From Cinclus cinclus (taxonomy: Eukaryota; Chordata; Aves; Passeriformes; Cinclidae): DNA of 64,000 nucleotides. Positions 54,229-64,000 of the stretch are shown piece by piece (within the stretch, counting starts at the first letter, position 1; every line of letters begins with the position of its first letter). The notes below the pieces were generated by a model. The model made no database searches. It worked only from the letters and a program-made list of their open reading frames with translations, and had not been told where the DNA came from. The translations under genes and the position numbers were made by a program. The DNA lies in assembly GCF_963662255.1 (NCBI RefSeq), contig NC_085059.1, forward strand, positions 8,279,234 to 8,343,233. The letters are read 5' to 3'.

Positions 54229-55027
54229 CTAGGAAACTATAATTTTCTCCTTAGATTCATGAAGAAACTGAAAAACATCCTTGTTTACCTCATATTTCAC
54301 GACAGTAGTCAAGTCCACTCCCCAAGTTATGGTTACTTGCCTCAGGAAAATTTCTTCTCCACAGAGATCATATCATGGCTCCCTAGCAGTAGCTGCCCAT
54401 AGCTGACCCATCCTAAGCATCTACTGGTGTTGTGTGAAAAAAATTAGATTTAATGAACTCATACTTCTGCAAAGGGCTGCCAAATTGTTTACCCTGGCAA
54501 CACAATACAGCAACTGGGCAAGGATCTTACTCCTTGCTACCTTGTACTACAGTGGTATCAAAAGCCTGACAGAGGATCTTAGGATTCACCAAAACAATAA
54601 AAGTCTGTTTCTGTTCTCTAGGCTTTTGTAAATGGAACCAGCAAAGAAAGAATACAGTCACATTTCTCAAATCTTATCCATACCCTTCTTGGCTATACTG
54701 TAATTGCCTAAACATGACAATTTGAGTTGTGACTTAACTTGTGATTTGATAATTTGAGATAGCACTTTTTTATAAATATAATTACATTCACTTTCAACAG
54801 AAAAGTTTGAAAGAAGAAGAATTTAAATTTGAGATAAAGCAAAAACCATACTCTAAAATGTTTGTCCTGGCTAACATTTCTAATATTTTGATTTAATCGG
54901 ATTTCAAAATGAAAATGTTTTGAAACCATAAATTTTTTGTAGGTCTGTTAATTTCTAATAGACTATAGTTAGCATCTGTAGAGACTCAGGAAAAACAAAT
55001 TCATTGCAAAGCTTGTCTGATACCTTT

Positions 55028-55101
55028 ATAAAAAATAAAATAAAATAAAAACGAAGTACATCGAAGTACACCAAAGTACATCGAAAAAATAAAATAAAAA
55101 T
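55028..55101. repeat. Compound minisatellite: 10-bp units flanked by AAAAT runs
   Basis: Three copies of a 10-bp unit (acgaagtaca, tcgaagtaca, ccaaagtaca) occupy 55051-55080. They are bracketed on both sides by (AAAAT)n-like sequence (55031-55050 and 55085-55099). Confidence 0.85.
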
Positions 55102-55109
55102 GAAGTTAG

Positions 55110-55300
55110 GCAACGATGCTTGTGTGGGGTCCAGCTTCCAGCTGAGTTCTAGAAGATTGTATAGTCCACACTCCCTTTTTGGTTGAGACTGCCCAAAGGA
55201 GGATTATGGCACACTTGGTCAGTACTGAGTTTGAACCAGGCTCCAGAGATGAAAGCACATGAACTAATCTGTTGAGCTATGAAGTTCACTGCTGTGCTGG
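55110..55300 (-). repeat. tRNA-like sequence, possible degraded tRNA-derived SINE
   Basis: On the minus strand the sequence tagctcaacag (complement of 55269-55279) fits the RNA polymerase III A-box consensus. About 43 bases further on, gttcaaact fits the B-box at 8 of 9 positions (complement of 55227-55236, which includes one extra base), the normal tRNA spacing. The T arm still shows four pairs around a TTCAAAC loop; the D stem and anticodon stem do not pair, so this is not a working tRNA gene. About 110 bases of unrelated sequence follow on the same strand, ending beside the A/T-rich minisatellite, as a SINE body and tail might. The family is not identified. It could also be a decayed tRNA pseudogene. 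Confidence 0.5.
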
Positions 55301-57439
55301 TTTATAAAAAATCCTATTAACAGTGTGACTGAGGGGTCAAAAGATAAGATAGCAGACAGCTGGAAATGATGGATCAGACAAATATTTTAGACAAGAAAAG
55401 CATTTCTTAGATATGTTGTACTTAACCATGTATTATACAACCAGGAAGTACAGGTGACTAAAGGGTAACAGTTTCTTCTATTGCTTCAGAATTTTTAAGT
55501 TTTCTGTGCTGTCTGTGCTTCTCTGGTATTATTTATGGCACAATGACCTGACATGCATTTTGGCTTCAGCAAGGCATTAGATAAGAAATGCATGTAACAT
55601 CCATAATTAGCAAATTTGACACATAATATTCCATGTATTTTGTACCTTTTGCTTCTTGAGACCTCTTATGTCTTCTATTGTCTGCTCTCTTGAAATCCTC
55701 TCAGTATGTGCATTATTTCCCTACTATAGGTAAATGGCCTGGCTCAAAGTCCACTGAACACCAAGAGAGAATCCCAGTTATACCACCAAATTTATATCCC
55801 CTCAGAATTCAATGTGCCTGGAACTCAATTTCTAAAAGAATAACATCAGCAGACTTTGAAATATCAGACATCACAAAACCAGAAAAGTCTTGTTTCGTGT
55901 ACACATCCCATTGCAAAGAAATTTATGGTTCTTTCACCCAAGGCAGGTGCTGGGGATGTGTACTCAGCTGGCACTTACAGTCAGCGCAGATTTGAGTCTG
56001 ATCTACGTCTCAACTCCAAAAGAATAAATAGCACTTACCCCTTTTGATTAATTGTGGAAAAAATATTTAAAATTCAAATTCTGAAAAATTGGTTAATTGC
56101 TAAAAAAGTTTTGTTCTACTAAACATGCTGATGTTTTAGTATTTAAATGTATTTTATTCTTTATTGTTACAGAAAACAAACTTGAAGGTCTAAATATGGG
56201 ATAACTCAGTTGATGCTGAATTTCAGAGCAGGCATAAATCAATACCTGAAGCTTCCAATTTAAGAGTGAAACTACAGAAGTCATAACTGAAGTTGACTAG
56301 ATAAGGAGCCAAATTACTTGAGTAAGAAAAATTAATCTTACTTTATGCAAACATGAAGAAACACTGAATTCCTGAAAGACTAAGGTTCTAATCTGTCTGG
56401 GCTTTGCCTTCCAAAAAATTTGAAACACAGAAGGTCCACAGTGTGCTTTTCAAATGAAATGCTAAGAATAAGCAGTGAAACTACAAAGCATGGGGGAAAA
56501 AAATAACTAAAAAGAATAGGTCAGAAAGCATTGCAGAAAAATTAAATTAACAAAATCCTAATGTACTGGATTTTGTAAAGGAAATTAAGCAATAAAAATG
56601 AAAGGATGTAGTTTCCCCCACCCCCCCCCCCCCCCATTTATAAAGGAAAAAAAAAAACAAGGAAAGAAGTAGTCTGAAAGCCCAGCAGAGGTTAACAATA
56701 ATCTTGGTATGCTTAAATGCAGGGTAATTAAGAATATATAAAGACAGAGCCAGAGGGAGCCACCTAATTTACTGAAATCACTCCCCTCTGATCACAGTGA
56801 AGACAAACAGTAAATACTTAGTTCAACATTGCACAGGCCATACCCTTTGTAGTCAAGGCTTGCAGCTCCATACCTTTCCTCAACACCTTATAACAAAGTT
56901 CAAGTCAAATTAAAAAACTAACAGCTGAAATTACTGTGTGGCATTAGGAAAAAAAGGGGAAAAAAAGGTAAGAGCACCCCTGAAGTATTACAGAATTGGG
57001 CAGAATCCCAGATAATCACAGAATATGTAGTACCCATCCAGGTAGGAAGAAAACATTGCTCCCAATCCAATCTCTATGTGTTTTTATCAGTCTGACCTGA
57101 CAAAACTTTCCTACCTCATTTCAAATATCTAACTCGAGATTTGAGTTTTACACACACCAACCAGAAACTAGATAATGCACCTGGATGTAAGGGGAGCACT
57201 GTCATTCTGCCAACAGAGCGCTGCTGGAGATATGGTTTAAATACAAGAAGTTGGAAGCTGACAGAAAGTTACTAAAAAGGAAGCGTATACATTGGATATT
57301 GAGGATGTACAAAAGGATGTCCTAAAAGAGATCTTGGCTGACCTACACAGAAGAGTAAAAAATTGGTGTGCTCATGAAATACAGAGATTTTTCAGATTCA
57401 GATGTATTACCAGTAATAATGCAACTTGTGGTGCTCATC
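55301..57439. other. AT-rich non-coding stretch, no gene recognised
   Basis: It holds a C homopolymer at 56615-56635 and short A runs. No gene or nameable repeat is seen. Confidence 0.55.
56615..56635. repeat. Poly(C) run
   Basis: Twenty of 21 bases are C with one A at 56620. The opposite strand is a G run able to form quadruplex-type structures. Confidence 0.95.
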
Positions 57440-57567
57440 CTGTCAGCCTGCTATAGTCCCAGTCCCATGGGGATGCACTGATCCTGTCAGGAAAATCCAC
57501 AAGAGCCAGAGCTTCATGTCCAAGAAGGAGACAGAGGAGTCCTTCAACTTTATTTGAGTAAAGGGAG
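57440..57567 (-). mobile_element. LTR 3' end fragment (R/U5) of an endogenous retrovirus
   Basis: On the minus strand AAATAAAG (complement of 57548-57555) is followed by roughly 110 bases resembling the U5 end of a passerine ERV LTR as I recall it. It abuts the next LTR at 57568, which suggests that the latter landed next to or inside it. No internal genes are present. The left boundary is uncertain. Confidence 0.5.
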
Positions 57568-58057
57568 TGTCCTGCTTTAGGGCAAATCTGGGAGAAACCC
57601 TCCAAAGGGCCTCTCCCCCAACCAGTTCGGGAAGAATTTTCCTCATAGAGAAGTGGAAAAAAACCGATTTATTCAACAGGCAAAGCACTGCCCAGCACAC
57701 ACACAAAAATACAAAACAAACAAACAAACAAAAAACCAAAAAAACCCAATACAGAGCAACAAAACAATACCTGTAGCCTCTCTGAAGAGATGACAAATCC
57801 AGAAAGCATCTCTCCTGTGGGTGCTAGCTCTGGTCAATCTGCTCTCGCTCCCTCCACTGCTGGAAAATGCCACTGCCCATGCCAGGTCTGGAGCCACAGG
57901 TGCCAGCTCCTGGTGCTCCCCCCGGATCCCTAGTCTAGAGCAGGTTCAAATCATTCCAGGTAAAAAAAAAGAAACTGTCCGGGGAAACTTCTCTGCTTCA
58001 GTTACTGAAAAACCAAAAGCAAAGGAGATCTCTCTCCCGCTGTCCACCCCAGTGACA
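57568..58057 (-). mobile_element. Solo LTR of a songbird endogenous retrovirus
   Basis: The plus-strand text starts tgtcctgctttagggc and can be followed to gtgaca, giving TGTC...GACA termini about 490 bp apart. On the minus strand a clean AATAAA (complement of 57668-57673) lies about 105 bases from the 3' end, a proper R/U5 arrangement, preceded by a G/T-rich stretch (plus-strand A/C-rich, 57695-57748). I recognise the block as a common passerine LTR type. The 58057 boundary is inferred from the terminal bases only; no target-site duplication is evident. Confidence 0.7.
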
Positions 58058-58096
58058 CAGTCCAGGAGATGAAGCGATGCAACTCCTGTCTCTGGG

Positions 58097-59230
58097 TGTC
58101 GGGGTTTTTTTAATACTTGAGGTGCAAGACTCGAGGGCAGTCTCCCTGACCAACCTCTAAGGGTCCCCTGATATCAGGGCTAAGGTGGCAAAACAAGGAA
58201 CAGGTCCACACCACAACTCTGGAACTAAATACTTTAATAACCATAAAAGAAAATGTGGGATGAGGTCCAAAACACGTGCACACACTGTAAGAGCTAAGGG
58301 TCGAAGACAAGGGTGAGGGAAAATCCAGGGTATTTATAGGGGATGAGGAGAGATGGGTCCAGGGTGAGAATCCAATGGGTAAAGGGAAAGGTGGTGCAAG
58401 GCAGGAGCAATGTAGGGAAGGGGCCAGTAAGGTGGGATGGGGGAACAATGCAGTGAACATAAACCAGTGGGGGTACAAGGATACAAGAACTTTCCAGAAC
58501 TGGGAGGAGAAAAGGGATGACATAACTGGGAATAGGGGCAACCAATGGGAAATGAGGGTTATAAAGCTTTACCATGAACAGTTTTTAAAACCTTTGACAA
58601 CTTTCTTAGGAACTGTTATAAACTTAAACAAATGCCCTCCAAGGTCTGGGGCCAAGGGGCAACTCCTCATCAAGAACACTGGTCTGGCTTGGGATGTCAG
58701 CCAGTTCAGTTCCTACATCTGGGTTTGGAAACAACCGCCTCAGACATTCATTCCACTGCTTCTCCTTCCCTCCCTTCACTCTCAAATCCAACCTTAAAGG
58801 TACAAAACTTATTTCTGGGTTAAACAGACGAATGGGGATACAATTCAACACCACAAAATCACCCCAGGACAGGGAGACAGCTCCCCGGGGCACACTCCCG
58901 CGGCGTTTTCCCTCTCTCGAGGTTTCAGAGGACGCACCCTCCTTTCATCCCGAACTCTTGGCCCCATGTTGCCCTGTTCCTTTCCCCACTGCTGAGGTAC
59001 CAGGCAGGTACAGCCCTCCTGAGCCGCCTACCCCATGCCCTCCCTCGACCCCACTGTTTTACCCCGAAGTTCAGCAGTTCAGCCTTGTGCAGACAGACCC
59101 CGGTCTGTTCCAGGAGCCAAGCTGTCTGTGCCGGGTAACAAACCTGCTGCCCGAGGTCAGCACAGGCATTCAGAGCCGTTCCGGGACACCAACACCCATC
59201 CTTCACCCACGGAATTGTTTGTAAGGCCTT
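58097..59230 (-). mobile_element. Endogenous-retrovirus LTR plus attached ERV-derived sequence
   Basis: The block starts tgtcggggttttttt on the plus strand, so on the minus strand it ends in AACCCCGACA, an LTR 3' terminus. On the minus strand a TATAAATA box (complement of 58331-58338) is followed about 95 bases later by ATTAAA (complement of 58233-58238), and U5 runs for about 140 bases to the end: a complete promoter, R and U5 layout. Upstream sequence to about 59230 is also repeat-derived as I recall it from finch genomes. Whether it is a long U3 or internal region I cannot decide; one possible LTR start is at 58630. Open frames here, including one of 176 codons on the opposite strand, show no gag, pol or env motif that I can see. 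Confidence 0.65.
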
Positions 59231-59420
59231 TAGCGCCCGTTTGTGCCCCCCGGGCCCGGGCCGTCCCCGGAGCAGCAGCCGTGCCAGGCCGGGCTGCTCC
59301 GCCTTCGGCCGCGGCGGCATCGCTGGAGCTCTGCGCTTCCCAGTGCTCGGGCTTTCGGCTCAAACGCCTCGACACATCGCTATAAACACCACATCAGTGC
59401 CCAGCGAGACGCCCCTCTCC
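59231..59420. other. Short CpG-rich patch
   Basis: About twenty CpG dinucleotides fall within ~190 bases, the highest density in the window, in otherwise AT-rich DNA. It directly follows the ERV-derived block, so it may be part of a young element whose CpGs have not yet decayed, or a small CpG island promoter. No exon is recognised next to it. Confidence 0.6.
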
Positions 59421-60134
59421 TCTTTCCATGTGTTTTGTACAGGAAAACGATACCATTGCTTTCTGTAGGCACCTCAGCTGACTCACGCTCCGTGTTACCC
59501 CAGGCACGCAAACCACTGTTTCAAGAGGTGACAGCCTTGGAGAGGGGGACACAAGACAGATTACACCAATTTGTCCAGAAAGCAAACTTACTGCACTGTG
59601 CAAAAGGCACAAATACTAAAAAGAACTGTAAGTTTGGTTTTTTTTGTTTTTTTTTTTTTGTTGTTGTTTTTTAATTGAAATACAACTGAGGAAAGTTTAA
59701 TGGTGTATTTCGTTGTTTTTTTGTTTTTTTTTTTTTTTTTTTTTTTTTGTTAGTGCTAAGAAATTTGGCTGGAGTTTAGGATTTATGAATTGAAATTTAA
59801 TGGAGAATAAAAACTGGAGATTAGTCCATTGCAAGATGAATAAAACCTGCCCATGAGAGACACGCTTGCAAGAAAGAATACTGAGACTTCAGGATAAACC
59901 AAGGAGGAAGAAATAACATCATTTTTGGATTTCAGGATTTAGTCCCCCAGAACTCTTTTGTTGAAATATTTTTAAGTAACAAAAATTACATATTTTATTA
60001 TTTCTATTTAAAACAGAAAAAAAAAATCCCCAACCAAAAATACCCCTTAAACAACCCCAAAACCCCACAGTACTTTGACCACCTCTAGAGCAGTTACCAC
60101 ACAAATTCCTGTTAGTACTGACAACACATAACCA
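59421..60134. other. Non-coding stretch with long T-rich runs
   Basis: It contains T-rich runs at 59634-59672 and 59712-59750 and an A/C-rich run near 60004-60070. No gene is recognised. Confidence 0.6.
59712..59750. repeat. T-rich run
   Basis: Near-pure T with three G. The second of two T-rich runs lying within 120 bases of each other. Confidence 0.9.
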
Positions 60135-60365
60135 GCTTAGAATCATTAAATGATTTGGGTTAGAAGCAGCTTTAAAGCTCATCTTGTTTCACCCGTGCCA
60201 TGAGCAGGGACACTTTCCACTATCCCAGGTTGCTCCAAGCCCCATCCAACCTGGCCCTAAACACTTCCAGGGATGGGGAAGCCACAGCTTCTCAACATAA
60301 ACTGTTTCAGTGTCTCACCACCCCTATCATGGATTTTTTTTTTCCTCCTACCCAATCTAAATGTA
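60135..60365 (-). mobile_element. CR1 LINE 3' UTR fragment
   Basis: On the plus strand agaatcattaaatgatttgg followed by blocks such as gccatgagcagggacacttt, ccccatccaacctggcc and cacttccagggatgggg is the reverse complement of the CR1 3' UTR. The element's 3' end is at about 60135, and it is truncated around 60365, where a T run interrupts text resembling cctaatatctaatctaaat. It is clearly CR1, moderately diverged and non-coding. Confidence 0.93.
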
Positions 60366-63300
60366 ATGTATACTTTTGAATATTATATAATTAGAGACTA
60401 TTCCATAAAGCAATGTAATATTCCTTTTTCTTATGTGACCTGAGAGTTTTTCTACAAGATATAGCAATAAAAATTAGGATTTTTAGTGTCAGATTTTATA
60501 TGCTTCCACTTATTTCCTTTGACAAGTAATAGTGTCACAGCAAACATGACTTCTTTCAGTGCCCATAGAGATTGAAAAGCTCAGATTAATTCTACATACT
60601 CCAAGAATAACTTAATTATTTTTATTTGAAGGAGGTGACAAACCATATTATTGATGCTGGAATCACTGAAGGACTGCACTCAGGAAATTACACTTTTTCC
60701 CACCCCAGACAAAAACACTGTTTTCCACTGTTTTCTCAAACCATTAATTTAATATCCCTTCTTAATGTGCTTTTAAAGAATTGTTGTGTTACAGCTCACA
60801 TAGTCACTTGCCTGGAAAATGATTTCTATCTTTTAATAATTTCTCAATTTTAATGCATATTTCAACATCAAAGGCAGAGAAACACTCAGTCATTGCTATA
60901 AAGGACTCCGTATCACTTAGTGTGAGAAGCTCTGTGTGTTATCAACCCCTCCAGAAATACAAGAATTTCCCATGCCTAGTGCACACCTATTTCCTTGCAC
61001 TGTGCCATGTATCCTTAGAAATGCCTGTAGAAACATCTTATGTGTACCACTAAATATTTTTGAGTGCAAAGATGTTCTTGCCTTTTTTTTTTTTTTTTTC
61101 ATTCTCAGAAACTGTCCTAGGTTCCATCTCCCCTTTCAACTCCTGTGTGGCTTGAAAGAAACGATACAAACCTGAGTCCTTAGTTAAGAAATGTAATACA
61201 TGTCCCATGTTTCCCTTCAAGCTGACAATGCACCTGGGACAATTTGATGCTGTTTCCAAACAAAAATGGACTAATTAATATTAAAAAAATACCTCAGATG
61301 TATTTTCCTCATTGGCTATGACTAACTTAATTTGGACAAAGGCATTTCTCAGTAATGGGATCATAACACTGTCTTTGGTAAGAAAATCCAGTGCAGAACG
61401 CTGGATACTGATGCTATTTGGAAGGGACACAGCAAAGTCATCTGTCACCTGAAATACTCATTTGGGAAACCTTCTGTGCTAGTAAAACTTGAAACACAGT
61501 GATATGAAACTGGAATGCTTTTTGCTCTTTAAATTTCAAGTTTCAGTTGAGTATAAAGGTCCAAAAGCATGGCAAGCTCGTGTGATGGAAAGTACAGCCA
61601 GTAGATTTTATCTAATGTTGTAGATGTGATTCTATACTGATGAATTCAACTTACACTGCACTTAAAATAAAAGTGGTACAAAACTTTTCTGTTACCTTAC
61701 AATAAGTTGCTGTAAATCAGTATCAGCTCTACTCTTTACAAAGCACTGTTGTGCTCTAGAAATTGGAAACTGGACTTCATGTCAGCACAGACAGAAAGAC
61801 TATTAAAAAAGAGCTCCTTTTCCCAAAATAGCCACCAGTTAGGAGCTGTAAGCCTGAGAGAGACATCTTCAAATCCACAGGAAAAACAATTTACTGGTCA
61901 GAGAAATTATCAAATATTAGGAATCTGAAAGTATAGAAAAAAATAGAAACAGTTGTAGCTACAAGTACAAATGCCTTGTAGATATAGAGGACCAAAGTCA
62001 AATTATGAATTTTGCCTAATATCTCCCATATTTGTCACTCATATCATGTACAGGACTTCTTCACATGGGCTATAAGTTTATGCATGTTCTGAAGAATATA
62101 TATATAAAAATATGTGCACATTTTGGCACATGTACATACATAGATCTTCTCCCTCCACTTTCATCTCCTTTCATCCATCTCCCTCATCACAGATGCACAC
62201 ACACCTCTGCTGAAATGAAATAATTCTCACTGCTTGAGTTGGCTACAGTCTTAAGTTCAAACTAGTGATTTTTTTTTTCTTCCATGTTCACATCTATATT
62301 TTTTCTCTACAGGATTTAAAGCTTGAGAAGCATGAAAGATAGAATGAAAATAAATTTGAATTCTATATTACAAAAAAATGTGAATATCAAAAGATTCTTT
62401 CACAGCTGTGTGACTGCTGGCATTCGTAAAGAGTCAAAGAATCCTGGAATATAAAAAGGCAGAAACACAGTTGGTTTTTCAATCAAGTATATGGAGAAAA
62501 AGCAAAGGAAAAAATCTATAGGAACAGCAAGAAGGTCTAGGGGTGGGTGATAGGTAAAACCTATTTCGTTAAATTAAACAGTCATTTCTAGAGTAACTTG
62601 AGCAGGAGGATGATATGAAAGACTGACATATTCAGTTTGACTCTTTAAACTGTGGTTTGCATTTTACCAGCAATATAAGGAATAAGATGAAAGATGTCTT
62701 TGCTCATTCCTTACTTAATTGAAGTGACTATTTAGAATGCCATTTAATAAAAGATACAATTTTTGTGTAGTTACTATTTGTGTTACCAGAGCATCTAAGA
62801 TTTCAAATAATAAACCAGAACCTTGCTGTGATAGTGATTCAGGTATTGAGAAATTACTTTGTGCGACTCTGAGCATGTTCTGTATTCTGCAATGCTAATG
62901 GAAGCAATGAGACAGGACTACTTTAATCCCCCAGTAAATTCCTGTCTGCTGTTCACAAAATGTAGCAAAAAAGATCATCCATTGCTAGAAAGTTCCTGGC
63001 TGAAGAAGAACAGCACACAGAGACTCAGTGAGGTAGTACTGCTTAGTTTGCCCTACCAGCAACCTAATAATGTCTTGTAGTCTCCTGGGAATAAATGTTA
63101 AAATGAATATCTAACAATCTGGGCTGCAAACGTTTTTCACTATGTTCTTCTGAAACATTTTAAAAGAGACAAAGTTTTTAGTGAATTAGAAGGGAAGCTA
63201 CTTACAAAAGGGTGATGCCTGTGCTCAGTTTTATAATTTCTCATTGTTTGATCCTTTTCCATTTCCTTACTTGCTTTCCATGGATTCACCAGCTCCCAGG

Positions 63301-63689
63301 CTGATTGATACCAGTTACAGTAACTAATTGTCACTAAAGAGGTTCTGCTCTTTTTGGAGGTTTTCAACAATACTTCAAGTACTTAGATACAGACTTACCA
63401 TAAACTGTAAAAATTTTGTATCTCTGTGTTTTTAAAGCCTAATCACTTCCATTAGAAAAGCTTCTCTTTTGGTTAATTCTATTAATCATAACAGGTTCTT
63501 CTAGCATGACCAAGATAAAGGAAGTAAAATAAAAAGACTATTTGGATGTTCTGTAACAGGGAGAAAAAAGATGCTTGTTGGCTTTAATTAATTCATCCTG
63601 AATAGACTGAGTATTAGGTTTGTTCTGTATCCTCACCAAATATGCGTACAAAAACGTACAGACACTAACCACAAGTGAGTTGGTTTGCA
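60366..63689. other. AT-rich non-coding stretch, no gene recognised
   Basis: It includes a 17-T run at 61083-61099. Open frames are short (up to 79 codons) and unremarkable. Confidence 0.6.
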
Positions 63690-63752
63690 TATTACATGAT
63701 TAGATCTTGAAGGTCCCTTGCAACCCAAACCATTCTATTATTCTATGATTAC
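63690..63752 (+). mobile_element. CR1 LINE extreme 3' end
   Basis: gatcttgaaggtcccttgca followed by cccaaaccattctattattc and tatgatt is the CR1 3' terminus with its short ATTCTATG-type tail repeats, on the plus strand. Only some 60 bases remain, a severely 5'-truncated insertion as is usual for CR1. Confidence 0.9.
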
Positions 63753-64000
63753 AGTTGCTGTCAGTAAAAAAAAATGTGCCAAAAATCAGAAATCTGGCAT
63801 GCTGATAGCTAAAGAGCTGAATCTGTGAGCAAGATACAAGCAATGCTCTTTGCATGGCAGCAAAGAACTAAACTATAGGAAAAAAACCCCCATAAATACT
63901 GAAGCTTTTCAAAATATTTTTTATATGTTACAGGCACTATTGGAGGAAGGGCTGCTCATTTGAAGTTTGCCAGAAACTTGTTAGAACTGCTTACTCATTA
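63753..64000. other. AT-rich window end, nothing recognised
   Basis: I see no feature in this terminal stretch. Confidence 0.6.

Larger units (their letters stand above)
47756..55027. other. AT-rich non-coding stretch, no gene recognised
   Basis: It includes a diverged 21-bp tandem duplication at 53291-53332 and an A/C-rich tract at 54168-54228. The 143-codon plus-strand frame at 51739-52170 has no recognisable domain, no Kozak-like context that I can argue for, and falls within chance expectation. Confidence 0.55.

Noticed and set aside
55200..55290. Functional tRNA gene
   Set aside because: A and B boxes are present, but the D and anticodon stems do not pair and no acceptor stem closes, so only a tRNA-like relic is claimed.
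58694..59224. Longest open frame in the window (176 codons, plus strand)
   Set aside because: It lies inside ERV-derived sequence, opposite to the LTR sense strand, is Pro/Ser-rich from GC-rich composition, overlaps other open frames on both strands, and shows no domain.
1..64000. CRISPR arrays, bacterial operons, ribosome binding sites or phage genes
   Set aside because: No spaced direct repeats and no dense coding. CR1 and avian LTR content shows that this is vertebrate nuclear DNA.

Overview
The window looks like avian nuclear DNA, most likely from a songbird (Passeriformes). It is AT-rich, has no compact gene order, and its interspersed repeats are of bird type. I recognise six degraded CR1 LINE fragments: 15.7-16.4 kb, 18.3-18.8 kb, 20.9-21.1 kb, 23.8-24.6 kb, 60.1-60.4 kb and 63.7 kb. 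There are also several endogenous-retrovirus LTRs, of which the one at 21.16-21.82 kb and the cluster at 57.4-59.2 kb resemble LTR families common in finch-like genomes. The passerine assignment rests on my recall of these families and has not been checked against a database.

Layout. 1-8 kb is unique-looking AT-rich sequence with small microsatellites. A relic LTR-like promoter/poly(A) module sits near 8.1-8.3 kb. 8.3-15.7 kb is again unclassified. 15.7-24.6 kb is the first repeat-dense belt (CR1 reverse-transcriptase and 3'-UTR fragments in both orientations plus one near-complete solo LTR). 24.6-55 kb is a long quiet tract broken only by low-complexity runs, a 24-bp perfect palindrome at 44.66 kb and a telomere-like (AACCC)7 array at 47.72 kb. 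55.0-55.3 kb holds a small minisatellite next to a degraded tRNA-like, SINE-like sequence. 57.4-59.4 kb is the second dense belt: a pile-up of minus-sense LTRs ending in a short CpG-rich patch. CR1 tails at 60.1 and 63.7 kb lie in the remaining AT-rich DNA.

Genes. I find no protein-coding gene, rRNA, functional tRNA or CRISPR array that I can support. The longest open frames (about 140-176 codons) are about what chance gives: at roughly 37% GC a stop is expected every 15 or so codons, so six frames of 64 kb should yield a handful of frames above 115 codons by accident. Several of the longest are antisense to, or lie inside, recognisable repeats. A few exon-like frames with passable splice signals are listed under findings as weak candidates. 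The window is best read as a gene desert or the inside of a very large intron; no new multi-gene system is visible.
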